The position numbers and the translations under genes were made by a program. From positions 3,410,001 to 3,474,000 of the forward strand of contig JAGTWJ010000017.1 of assembly GCA_020064725.1 (NCBI GenBank): DNA of 64,000 bases, in the 5' to 3' direction. The notes beneath the pieces are model-generated. The model was not told where the DNA came from, did no database searches, and was given only the letters and a program-made list of their open reading frames with translations. This DNA comes from Drechslerella dactyloides (taxonomy: Eukaryota > Ascomycota > Orbiliomycetes > Orbiliales > Orbiliaceae). Positions 1-11,800 of the stretch are shown piece after piece. How positions within the stretch are numbered: the stretch's first letter is position 1; each line of letters starts with the position of its first letter.

Positions 1-1789
1 GCAAGTCAAGAAGCAAGCGTAGAGAGCTGCAATGACAACAATACCGATGGCAGCACGCTTCTTGTTCAAGAGCACGAGGAGACTAATCACGAGTGGCAAG
101 TAAACGACGAGGAGAAGGTCGACCAAACCGACTGGAGAAATACGCTGCGAGCCGCGGAACTGCGTCTGCGAGCCCACGAGGTACTTGATATACTGCTCGC
201 TCTCGGCGAAGGCGTCGGAGATGGTGTCGTTAAGGCGGGCGGCAAAGTTTTCGATGGACGCGAGATGGCGCATCTGGGAGCCTTGTTGAGTGCGGAGGGA
301 GTTAGAGATGCGGTCGTGAGCTGCGGAGAGGCGATCGAATTTGCCCGTGATCTCGTCCATTTGCTGTGATTTTATCATGAGTGAGAGCTAGATATGGGCG
401 AAGGGTTTGGGATTACGTACTTCCTTTCCTTGGAAGATCGAGTCGAGGAGATTGTTGAGAGCCGAGTTCGAGTCGCTCTGGATGGGGATGGTTAGCATCC
501 GACTTGGTACTAGGGTATGTGCGGATGTGAACATACGCTGTATTTGTTGATATTCTTCATGGATTCCTTGATGGCGTCGAAGGCTTCCTGAGTGCTCAGG
601 TTGATGGCAGCTTGCATCTGCAGGTTACATATACCAGGTTAGCGACTTGAAGATCTGGCTCATACATAGCAAATTGGGGCGGTGGGAACTGACATCTCGT
701 TGCTCGAGTCCGGATTCTTCCTCCAGCTTGATGCGATTGCCCGCCTTGGCCTCGATGAGTTCCAGCGCCTTTTGAATATCTTCGAGCACTCGGATGCCGC
801 TCTCCATTGACTTGCGATGATATTCGGCTTTCTCGACAAACAGGGCGTTTGCCTGAGCGAACTGGGCAGCTTGCTCGGCTTCGGCCTCGTTGAACGTGTC
901 AATCATCAAGCGGAGATGCTCGAGACGCTTGTCTATTGACGGAATAGTTTTGCTCATCATGTTCTCCAGGGCTTCGAGTTTGGAGCGGTAGGCGGAAGAC
1001 ATTGTTTCTATGTGCTGGAGGTTAGAGGTGACGAGGTTGACGGAGGTGGCGATGCGCTTTTCGAGCTGGTATTGTAAGACGGTGATGTTGCGATGGAGCT
1101 TGAGGACGTTGTCTAGCGGAGGTATTATATATCGCGAGTCAGAACCGTGTGTAAAGGGGAGGACTGTTGAAAAGATTCTGAAGTAAGCATGCGTTAGGGT
1201 ACGTACCTCGCTCGGCCTCCTCGCGGACGGCCTGGCAGAGAACGCCAACACTCTGGATGCAGTTGCTCCAACTCGTCCACCACTGCGGCCGGCTCTCCAG
1301 CTTTCTGATGCATCGCTGGACGTCACCCGCGGTCGTGAGGTCGCTCCTGCACTCTCGCGGATAGTCCACCTTTGCGGAGGAGAGTTCGCAGACAGCAAGC
1401 TTGGTAGCGAAGAAGGCCTTCTCTTCTCCGTCCAGCGTGGCGGGGGCGGACGAGCATTTGGAGATTATCGTCTCGGTGAGAGAGCTGTAGAGACAGGAGG
1501 GCGGGAGGCTGATGGAGGAGATGAGGGCGAGGGATTCCTCGTGGCCTTTGCGGAATCGGTAGGACGAGAGCAGCTGCTCGACCGGGTGGGCGGACGCTAC
1601 AGCAATTCACGCGTGAGTATTATATATCGCTTACGTCGAGTGGATTCGAAGCTTTTGAGACTGACCTTCGGTATCGAGTGGGTCTTTAGCAACCGGAGAG
1701 ACGACGGATGCGAAGAGGGAGCCGGAGAACACGGCGATGCCCACGAGCACCTGAGCGAGCGTGCTGGTGACGGTGCGTCCGGGCATCAT
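1..1789 (-). CDS. KAR5: Kar5/Tht1-family nuclear membrane fusion protein (3' end beyond window)
   Basis: Kar5 proteins sit in the nuclear envelope/ER and are needed for nuclear fusion during mating. Exons read on the minus strand: 1789-1666, 1596-1207, 1112-694, 617-537, 477-421, 363-1 (open at the edge). The chosen ATG at 1789 starts a hydrophobic signal peptide (MMPGRTVTSTLAQVLVG). A Cys-rich lumenal part follows (motifs SLPPSCLYSS, CELSSAKVDYPREC, WWTSWSNC), which is the family hallmark, then a long coiled-coil region (VLQYQLEKRIATSVNL, KLEALENMMSK). The last visible exon carries two hydrophobic segments (VGLVDLLLVVYLPLVISLLV and AAIGIVVIAALYACFL), as expected for the Kar5 C-terminus. An ATG at 2106 opens a longer frame but lacks a signal peptide and is less likely. 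The stop lies outside the window. Splice sites are by eye; a shifted boundary in a small exon is possible. Confidence 0.85.
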
Positions 1790-2782
1790 CTCGGCTGCTC
1801 TATATATATCGTCTGGTAGGACGGTGGTTTACTATATATACGTACGACAGAAGGTACCGGTACGAGCTGCCTCCGGGGCTGTGGTCGATGGCTGGTCGGG
1901 ATGTTGATGATGGGGGTAGTTCGGGATGTCGAGATGGGGTCGGCCATCGTGGGCATCGCGAGCGGAGTGTTGATGGCAGTCACGACCGCTGGCGGTTGAG
2001 TGAAGATACCGCCAGCGGGGGGTATGAGGGCTGTCCGGAGAAGCGTCCAAAGGCTCAGATAATATTGCGGTACTGGGGAGCTATACACCTGTAGGCCAGC
2101 AACCATCCCATTTATACATGCATATTAGCAGACTAGGACTAGAAGTATACAGAAGACCTGACAGAGGTTGTAGCGTAGTGTGCTTATACAATATTAATGC
2201 GTCTAGGAGTAACATATATATATCATACGGGCTCTGTTAAATTATCACGGGGGCGGGACGAGAGATATCTAGATCTTGAAATCTTGCGAGTGTAATGGGT
2301 ATTGTCTCCCTCACAGTGTATCGTGAGTACTATATGAATGCGTTGATGCTGTTACATTTCTGCATTCGGGCCAAAGTGGGCTCATTGGCGAGCCACCATG
2401 GGGAAATCCCCACTGAACCGCAGGCCGCAGAACACCTCTCAGGCGAATTGGATCTCGAGATCAGAGCATGGTAGAGCTGAAGTTGAGGTTGGTGAAAATG
2501 CCAGCCACAGCGGATGTGGCGGCGGGTTGAAATACGCAGCGTGTTGCGGGCACGTGACGGCGTGGCGCGCGGGCGGCGGCTTAACGTTACGCACGCTCGG
2601 CGCTCGAGGCAGTCACGATTTAACCTCATCCCTCGACGACGCGCCCTCCACCATCACGACTTTTCCCTCTCCACCTCGCCTCCCCGGATACTATGCCCCT
2701 CTGCGCATCGCCACGCTCCCCGCACCCTCTCGAACCAACATAGCCACCGCTCGCGACTGCCAGAAACCCCCCGTCCGCCGAG
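1790..2782. promoter_or_regulatory. Divergent intergenic region between KAR5 and RAD4
   Basis: About 1 kb between two genes transcribed away from each other, so it should hold both promoters. The left part has runs of TATATA (around 1800-1860 and 2212-2222). The right part, 2530-2780, is GC- and pyrimidine-rich just before the RAD4 start. Open frames on either strand here have no recognisable domain and are not called genes. Confidence 0.5.
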
Positions 2783-5700
2783 ATGCAGCGAAAGCTTCCC
2801 CCGCGCCGACCTGCCGCTGCCACTGCCCGCGGACGCTGTCGGCCAGCGTCTCTCGATGTCTCGGAGGGAATGCCTGCTAATAGATTTAGCGACATCCCCG
2901 ACGAGTATCGAGAGATGCTGGCCGACAGTGTCCGCGAGGCACGCGGAACCGTCGCCACCTCGAACCCCCAGTCCTCTGCCTCCTCCTCGCAGCAGCAACC
3001 ATCATCGGCCGCCGAGGCGTCGACGCCGAAGCGCAAGAAGCCGTTGACGAGACGCACCGCAGCGCCGAAGCCTGCTGCTTCGCCTGCCAAGAACAGCGAG
3101 GCCCCTCTTCTCCCCACTACAGGGAGGGAGGGAAGCGACGACGACGACAGCAACAACGACCGAGCGCCTCGCACCTCCCAACGGCCCAAGGGCAAGGAGC
3201 CGGCCATGCCGCCTGCAACGCCCCAGACAACGGCAACGGCAGCAGGGCCCGAGTCGGACTCGTCGGCGGGGGACTCAGACTCCTCCGTCGACGAGTTCGG
3301 CTCGGATGATGAAATCGAGTGGGAGACCGTGGACCTGAGCAACATCAGTAAGCCATTCCCTAGAACACGCATATCACGAATGATGTCGTCTAACATTCGC
3401 TGCTACTCTAGAACCCACGGATCGCGGGTCCGATGGGCCGGTGGTGTTCGAGCTCACCGCCGCGCAGGTCGCACCGGGAGCCAGAAAGGCCGCCCGCGCG
3501 GGGCCGACGCCCGTCGAGCGCAAGATCCGCCTGGAGGTCCACAAGCTCCACCTCCTCTGCCTGCTCTCCCACGTCCACGCGCGCTCGCGCTTCTGCAGCG
3601 ACGTGCAGGTCCAAGACGCCGTCCTGCCGCTGCTGAGCCAGCACATCGCCGCCGAGCTCAACGACACCTCCCTCCTGCAGACCACGGTCTTCAAGCAGGG
3701 GCTGACGGACGCCGCTGCGGCGTTCCGCCACGCCTTCAAGATCACGCGGCCGGGCACCCGCAAGGCGCTGTGGGGGAACGTCCCGTCGTCGCCGGACGCG
3801 CTGTGGGGCGATGCGCCAATGGGACTCGAGGAGTTTCGGCGGGCGGCGAAGCGGCGGTCCGGGTCTCGCGACCTCGCCGTCCAGCTGTTCTGCGCGATGT
3901 TGCGGCGGGCGGGGCTGGAGGTGCGGCTGGTGTGCAGTCTGCAGCCGCTGTCCTACCACTTCAAGGCCAAGTACTGCGTGGAGGCGACTCCACGCCGGGA
4001 CTTGCGCCTTGTCGTGGAGGACAAGGACGACTACCAGACCAGCGACGACGACGACGACGGAGCGGAGGCCGGCAAGTTTGTTGGCAATGTCAACAAGGCG
4101 TTCGGTGGGCCGGGGCGTGCCAATTTTCGGGCCGCCCCAGTCGCGCCTGTGAGAACGGGGGGTGCAGCAAGTTCTCTGGCGAAGGCGAAGAAGAGTACGT
4201 TCATCCATATACTTACTGCTATCAGCTCTAGAATCACCATGCTAACGATAGTATTATCGCACAGAGCAGGCGAAGGGGGTCAGCATTCACGACCCGGCCC
4301 TCCCAATCTACTGGGTCGAGGTGTTCGACGAGCCGCACCAGGCGTGGATCGCCGTCGACCTGTTCACCGGCGTCGTCCGCAACCCACGCACCCTCGAGCC
4401 GCCAAAGTCGGACGCCTGGGAGAACGAGATGGCATACGTGGTCGCGTTCGACAGCGACCACAAGGTCCGCGACATCACAGCCAAGTACGTCCGGAGCTTC
4501 AACAGCCACACACGCACCCTGCGCGTCGAAGCAACGCTCGACGGCGGCAAATGGTGGCAGAAGGCGCTGCGGCCGTTCTCGCGCCCGAAGCACCGGCTGC
4601 TCACGCGCGACCAGATCGAGAATGGGCTGATGGAGGACATGCTCGTCCGCGAGGGCATCCCGAGCAGCCTCGCCGCGATGAAGAACCACCCCGTCTTCGC
4701 GATCGAAGAGCAGTTGCGCCAGAACGAGGTCATCGACCCAAAGGTCCCCTGCGGCACCATGCCGGGCAAGAACAAGCGCCCCGTGTCGGTCTTCCGCCGC
4801 CAGGACGTGAAGCAGGTCAAGACGGCGACGCAATGGTACATGCTCGGCCGGGAGATCAAGGCTGGCGCGCAGCCGCTGAAGCACAAGAAGGCGCGCGGGT
4901 CGCGACGACAGCAGCGGATGGACGAAGACGACGTAACAGCGGAGGAATACGATGAGGAGTCGCAGGATACGGGGATGTACGCGTACAACCAGACGATCCA
5001 GTACCAGCCGGAGCCATGCATGGGCCCGCTCGTGCCGCGAAACGCGTACGGCAACATTGATCTGTACGTTCCGTCCATGCTGCCAGAGGGCGGGGTGCAC
5101 ATACCGCACAAGCTTGCGAGGGTCGCCGCAGATTACATGGGCATCGGCAATGACGTTGCGAATGCGGTGACGGGATTCGACTTCCGCGCAGGCGGCAAGT
5201 CGACGCCTGTGATCACGGGGGTTGTCGCAGCGGTAGAGCACGAAGACGCGATCTGGGCGATGATCGAGAGCATCGAACAGGAGCAGGAGGACGAGGCTGC
5301 GGAACTCCGCCAGCAGGCCGCGCTGGCGATGTGGCGCAAGTTCCTGCTCGTGCTACGGATCAAGGAGCGGGTCGACGAGTACGCGTCGGATAATGAGAAG
5401 CACGCCGCCGCAGCAGACGAATCAGATACAGACAGTGCCGCGGGGACGCAGGCGGCGGACGACGACGAGGAGCATACGGATACAAGTCCACAGGCGGCCG
5501 GCGGGTTCTTCACGACTGCTGTCGAGGAGCTCGCAGGGCAGACGATGCGCGGGGAAACAAAGCGCAAACGAGAGGTAGAAGAACAGGAGATGCTCAACCA
5601 CGCGAAGGCCAGACGCGAGCGACTCGCCCAGCTGCAGCAAAAACCGCAGGACACAACATCCGCGTCCGCATCGAAAACACACAAGCCATCTGGTGTCAAG

Positions 5701-6255
5701 CAGTCGAACACCCGGAACGACAGCGACAGCGATCTCGAGAGCGTCTGGGAAGAATACGACCCGGCAATGTTCGAGAACGCCGAACCGCTAGCTGAAGACG
5801 ACTTGCACGGCAAAAATTACGACGAAGCATATGCTGAGGCCTACGGCACGAATTTCCACTTCAACGCACCGGACGAACGGCCGCTGATCGTACCGTCGGA
5901 ACGGAAGAGAAAGTTCACAGACGTGAATACCCTCGATGATGGAACTGTCGCAGCACAGCCGACGAAGAGCGCCTCGTCACCCGCGAGTCGCAAGCGGACG
6001 GAGCAGGAGCTCGCAGAGGACTTTGGCGGCGGGTTTTTTGTCGAGAGCGCACCGGCATCGCCCGTCGGTAGTCTGAAGCGCGGGCGAGACGAGGGCGACT
6101 CCGAGACGGAGAGCGTGAAGAGACGGAAGCAAGAGCGTGAATCTGCGAACGAGGACATCGAAGTGGAGTTGTTCGGGGAGGCCAGCAGAGGTGAGGAGGA
6201 CGTTGAAGATTACGATTTTGAATACGAGGAGGCGGGATGGGCGTCTGAGGGGTAG
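2783..6255 (+). CDS. RAD4: DNA damage recognition protein Rad4/XPC
   Basis: Rad4 recognises distorted DNA with Rad23 and starts global nucleotide excision repair in the nucleus. Exons 2783-3347, 3412-4194, 4265-6255 join in frame to 1,112 residues. The N-terminal 185 residues are low-complexity and acidic. A transglutaminase-like fold follows across exons 2-3 (ERKIRLEVHKLHLLCLL, FCAMLRRAGLEVRLVCSLQP, then PIYWVEVFDEPHQAWIAVD). BHD1 begins near residue 580 (MKNHPVFAIEEQLRQNEVI). BHD2 and BHD3 follow, with BHD3 near 728-755 (IPHKLARVAADYMGIG, AVTGFDF, TPVITGVV). The last 300 residues are charged and disordered, with acidic stretches. The family transglutaminase triad is not expected to be catalytic. 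Length is somewhat above yeast Rad4 because of the long tails. The start is the first ATG of the frame; a second Met at codon 30 is possible. Confidence 0.95.
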
Positions 6256-7325
6256 GAGGTGCAGTTATTCTTCAGACAGGTTAGGCGCATCGTTATGGGA
6301 GGTGTATGTTGTTCTGTGCGTCTGTTGCGTGGGTGCATTTAGCGGGTGTATTAGGCGTTTATCACGGATGTGTTATATTGGTGGTGGTTTTATATCGGTT
6401 TTATAGATGCAGGTGGCGTGCATATGGTGTTTACGGTTCTTTTACTTGTCGATTAGCTTACCTTCTGCATGCATTCAATTCGATGCTGTTCTCATCCCGG
6501 AGTCAAATCGGGCAGCTAATTAGTAGTATATATATGCCCCGGTAGCAATATGTGGATGTTGGATTCTTGTTATCGCGGTGGTGTTTGACGGGTTCCCCGG
6601 ATTTCGCGCAGGCGCAGCAGCGAGACGGGACTAGCGGGCGGCGGACCCCGCAGTTTGGACCATCCGGAAGGAATCACCATGCAGCCGTTTGACGAAGGCA
6701 CCTGCCCATTGCAATCGAGGCGGCTGGAGCGGCGTCGGTCGATGCTGGGCGCGTGGGCCGTCGTCGACGCTGACGAACGGAAACCGAGATTGGCTTACAT
6801 ATGAGGCGGGCTGATTTCCCGGGCACGGACACTTTATAATATTGGGGGCTGCTATAGTGTACTTACTATACGTAAGCGTCTACCGTCGTCACAGCTAAGC
6901 TACACGTGTCGACGACCGTCCATCGTCCATCGAGAATGTATGCTCTACGCACAGACTGCCGTGGTGATATATACACTGCCGAAGATGAGGTCTTTTGAGT
7001 TTGAGCGATTGCACTTTCGTCGCGCATGCAGCCGGACTGCTGGCAGGAATGCGGTCATGATCATGTGCCCCCCGCAACGGGCCCGAAGCGGCGGCCTGGC
7101 CAGCCGCCGCGGGAACCTCCCTCCCAACTGCCATTATACTGGGGCCTTTAAATAGCTGCCCTACCCCTCTTGCTCGCACCTCTGACTCCCTTCCTCCCTC
7201 CATCCACCTCGCATCATCACATCATCATCATATATATCCTTCCGTAGCTCTCCACCCGTCGTGTCACCCCAATCGACACGCACGTTACGTTACTAGCACA
7301 GTAATATAATCGCTTCCATATAATC
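6256..7325. promoter_or_regulatory. Intergenic: RAD4 3' region and promoter of the DUF6699-like gene
   Basis: No gene seen. The first ~300 bases are T/G-rich (RAD4 3' UTR). Around 6600-6790 there is a GC-rich patch without a convincing coding frame. At 7155-7260 a pyrimidine-rich tract (TCCCTTCCTCCCTCC) with ATCATCATC repeats lies just before the next start codon, typical of a fungal transcription start region. Confidence 0.45.
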
Positions 7326-8255
7326 ATGTCTGCCGCCGAAACAGCGACAGCCCCCGGCGGCGAGGAGTCGTCCAAGGGCCGCCGACGAGGCTCGTCCAGC
7401 GCTACCGGCGCCATGTCCACCTCTGACCTGCGTACGTCTATCAACGCCCTCTATGTTCTCGGTGTTCAAATTCCGCAGCCGTAGCTGGTCATATATACTT
7501 GATCGTGAAGTATAAGCTAACTTGACGACAGCCGCGGATTTCACCCTCAAGCTGCCTAAGGACGCCGGCAAGATCGGCTGGTGAGTGCACCCCAGCCCCA
7601 CCACCGAATGGCATATCGCCATCCATCATGACATCGTATCGTATATGTTGACGTAATGTGCGTAGGAAAATAAACACGTCGTCGTCGACGTGCCAGGACC
7701 CAGACATCCTGAAGAAGCCTCTGACCACACCGCTGCTGAAGAAAGTCGACCTGCAATTCTCCACCGGCATGACCGTCACCGCCCGCAACATGAAGGGCGT
7801 CACCTTCAAAGATGCTCTCGATGCGTAAGTACCATCTCACCCTCTCGCTCACATCACCCCGTTTGGCCACCACAATCACACCATCCATCCGCCTCTTGTA
7901 TCCGCACCCCTGCACCGCACCTGCCGATTTCGCCCGTCCAAAACCGCATCTGTACCCGACAAACCCCGCATTTCCTGCAGAACCAATTGCCCTCGTCACA
8001 CACACACACGCACTAGTCACAGACTCGCACGGCACGGCACTCGCTAACGGTCTCGTTAAATCTTTCCCCCGCATTTTTGCATTTTACAGGATACACAAGC
8101 AATTCAAGAAGCGCGCCGACGACGAGCTCGCGGATCCCTACCTCACAGGCTTCTACTACGACGAGGAAGACGACAAGGGCAAGGCCATACTACGCGTCGT
8201 CCTCGGCAAAGACGGCCCGCCCGCTGGCAAGAAGAAGAAGGGCGGCGACAACTAG
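7326..8255 (+). CDS. Small DUF6699-like protein
   Basis: Four exons, 7326-7431, 7532-7580, 7666-7824, 8090-8255, give a 159-residue protein; the last intron is 265 nt, long for this window. The first 35 residues are disordered (Ser/Gly/Arg). The core has WKINTSSSTCQDPDI, then PLLKKVDLQF and GVTFKDALDAIHKQF, followed by a two-strand end and a Lys-rich tail (GKKKKGGDN). This order (a short beta pair, then a helix of the type G-V-T-v-x-D-v-L-x-a-I) resembles the DUF6699 domain common in fungal proteins. The assignment is from pattern memory and function is unknown. All junctions keep frame (leftover C, TG, GC bases are completed by the next exon), which supports the gene model independently of the domain call. 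Confidence 0.75.
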
Positions 8256-8843
8256 GCTGATGATGCCTGTGCTACCACCACCCATGTGACGTACCGCTGC
8301 TGTTCTCGGGTTCGCGCACAACACTCATCGGGTTAAATTTTTTTTTTCCATCCATCACGACGAACACTACTACTCCCACTACCACGGAACGGAACTGCTG
8401 GTGCAGTCTTTGTTCCTCTCTCACACACGCACTCCGCTCTTCTAGGATATCGATTCGCGAGCTGCTAGCTACTTGCGAGTGTTCCCTATCCCATACACAC
8501 TGGACTTGTATACTATTCTCCTTCCTCGCGTCGTATATGTATTATCACGCGGGAAGCAAAATACAATGCGGTCAGCCAGCTGCCCGTCTTCCAGACATTC
8601 GTTATCCACGCGTCTATACGTAGAATTCGTAATTAAGGGATAATACTGTGATATTCTCAATCCGCGCCATGTTCGTACATGCATTCGTGTAAGCCCCGCC
8701 ATATTCACACCAGATAACATGACACAACCGATCGAAACTGCGCACGCGACCCCCGTACGTTACACCATCCATCCCTCCCTCCCGGGACCATCCATCAATC
8801 CATCAAACTACATGGCAAGCGAAATCAAAGTAACGTTACTAGA
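8256..8843. other. Convergent intergenic region (3' ends of the DUF6699-like gene and PAN2)
   Basis: Holds the two 3' UTRs of tail-to-tail genes. A run of T (8338-8347) lies about 85 bases after the stop of the upstream gene. No coding frame with a recognisable domain is seen. Confidence 0.4.
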
Positions 8844-11800
8844 TCACCTCCACCGCCCCTGCATGCTGCGCTTCTGCGGTGACGTCGGCGGCGGCGACGC
8901 CATAACCTTCGCGAAACTCCGATGCTGCACCGGCGTCGTCTGCTGCGACTGCTGCGGCGCCAACGGCGGACTCTGATGCACCCCGGCCATCGGATGGTAC
9001 CCGGCATGTTGAAGCTGCTGCTGCTGTCCAAGCGGCACCTGCATCTGCGGCTGCTGCGGGAGCAACGGCGGCGACATCAGCTGCGGTTTGAACAGCGACT
9101 GCATCGGCGGCGGCGGCGACTTGGCCCCACTGCCGATGCTGCTGCCGGCTACACTCCCACCTCCATCCGCGGGTGTGATCGGTCGACTCCCCGCGGCACC
9201 GGGCCCGTCGAGTCCGTACATCAGATTCCCGGCCTGTGCCTTCGTCTCCGCTGCCGCCGCCGCAGCTGCAAGCGCGGCCTCGTTCTCGCCGGGCGGCTTG
9301 AAGTTCGTTAGCTTGCCGTCCAGGTAGACCGCGTTGAGCATCTGCTCGAACACGCCGGCGTCCTCGAACTCCAGGAACTTCTTGTACAGCCGCAGCGCCG
9401 TGTTCGCGTCCTCGATCGAGTCGTGGTTGCCCGTTTGTATGTTCTCGCGCAGGAAGTAGTACGCTAGGAACCGCAGCGACAGTTTGCGCTGCCGCGACTT
9501 TTTGAAGTATATATCCACCGTGTCGATAACCTGCTCCTTCGGTACGTGTATATCTGTATCCAAAATATAATCAGCAAGCCATTTGCATGTAACGTAGTTG
9601 TGAGTATCGTGGAACCTACTTATGATTCGAAAGTCCTTGAGCAGCCCGTGTCCCACAAACACGCACCCCAGATTCAACAGAATCCACAGCTTCTTATACG
9701 CAACCTTGAGCGACACGAGCGCATGCTTGCTCAGCGTCGGATCCAGATCGCCGGGCTCGATGCCCGAGAACATTGTCAGATAGTCCACAACGGGCTCCCT
9801 CGTGTGAATGTAGTCGTCGATGAACGGCGTCCCCTCGCCCTCGCCGTGGCCGCGAAGCACGGACACCCGCGCCAGACTCAGCCGGCTCGGCCGGATCGTC
9901 TCCCGCGTCCCGTCCGCCTTGACTTCAATCTCCTCCTTCTGCAGCGCGACAAACTCCGCGTCTATTGCTACGATGGTCCCCGGCGTTGGGCTCTCGTCCA
10001 CGGCTAGCGAGCGGCACATCGGGTTCGGCGGCCTATACACATAAACATATTGATCAGCAAACTGAGACGTAATATATCCCGGCTGGATGGGACTCACGCG
10101 AACGGCAGATCCTTGAACAGCAGCGAGGTGTCGATGCTGTTCGTCCACGAGTTGTCGATCGTGTTTGTCACTGCCTTCTGCTGGAAGCACAATATCGACG
10201 GCAACTTCCACGACGGCGCGAAATTCATCGCCTCGGACTGCGACACCGGTCGCACCAAGAAATCATTGAACAAGTGCCAATTGCTCTCCCGTCGCTCCTC
10301 GGTGGTCGACCACGACACTACAACAGTCAGCAATCATCCATCAAAAAATCCGTCCAGCGCACTCACCATCGATCAGTCCCACGAGGTGCGGTGCGCTGTC
10401 CGCTTCACCTGTAATCTCCGCCACCAGCCCGACCAGTTCATACACCACCACGTTCGGATTCCGCTCCTTAATTCTATTAAGTTCGGCTCCTTGGTAGCAT
10501 AGAAACCTCTTATCCTGCACAACAATCCCAATCTCCCGCGGCAGCCAGTTCTTCTCCGCCCAGTACATCTTGGCCTCTTGCGAGACGGCCGCAGCGTTGA
10601 ACATCAGCACCCGCGGCTGCACCTCCTGCACGACCTTCTTCGTCGTCAGCGAGAGATAGCGTCGGCACTTGTCGCACCAGCCCCGTGTCTGCCCATCGCG
10701 TTCTATGCTATGTTTCAGAACGGTGCTGAAGCTACCTAGCGCCTTCGCCTTCTTCGGGTATGCTAGCTCGCGCACAAAGCTGTTGCTCGGTCGCATGGTT
10801 TCTGTCCCGCAGTTCGAGCACTTGATGCACGTCATCGAGGAGGTGATCAGTGCGTTCTCCAGGTCGAGCTCGTCGCGGCCGGCGATCGGGCAGGACTTGA
10901 AATCGGTCGAGATCTTCTCCATCAGGAAGCGGTTGAGGGATTGGATCATTCCGCTGAGCGACTGGTTGCTGCGTGGCATGCCTTCTTCGAAGAGGCCCAT
11001 CGCCGATGCCTGCGAGATTGAGCTGAAGGTTTTGAGAAAGTTGGTCGCCTGGCAGTTCTGCCCGTTCGCCTTGTCGAGCATGTCGAAGAGGAAGCCGAGC
11101 TCGCAGAGGAGACAGGTCTCCGAGAGACAGTTGCGGGCCGTGTGATGCAGCGCATAGTTGCGGACCAGGGGAGTGAATTTCAGCAATTGCAGCAGAGGGT
11201 TTGAGTAAGAGTTAGTGATATGTGTTTCGAGACCCGAATACTTGGTCTTATTGTAGAATCTGCCACCACGTTAGCCAACAGTAGAACCGCAGCCACCAAA
11301 GGGAAAACATACTCAAAGTCAAAGTCGTCCACACCAAACTTGCTATACTTGATTTCGACCTTGTGGTACATCGCGGGGACGTCGAACGGCCGCAAACTAT
11401 CAGCAGCTACCGCACTCCATGGTGCATCGTTCTCGTCCGCCTTGTCGTCCGCATCTCCTTCTCTCGCCTTCTCGCTGCGGAATTTAGGCGCTTGGACTAG
11501 CCCTGGCTTCTCCTGCACTTTCGTAGACTCAACCTGATACCGTTTCGTCCGCCTAGGATTCGGCGCGTATCCCACAAAGTCGTGCATCTTCATCTTGGAT
11601 AGTATGTCGGAATCGATCTTCGGTGCCGACTTGCCAACGTCAAACACCATGTGCGATGGCCACGATGACAGCAGTTGTTCGCGGTAGTAAGGCATACCTA
11701 CGGCACTCAGCGGCGTCGGTTCGGTCAGCTCGACGTTCAGCGGCGGCGACGGCACCGACGCCCACTCAACGGGATTCGAGAGCTCTGTGAAGCGGATCTT

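Noticed and set aside
1790..2106. Upstream ATG that would lengthen the KAR5 N-terminus
   Set aside because: The downstream ATG at 1789 begins a signal peptide as expected for the family, and the upstream frame is not the signal-peptide frame.
2398..2880. 160-codon plus-strand frame upstream of RAD4
   Set aside because: Overlaps the RAD4 leader and start, no domain, GC-rich chance frame.
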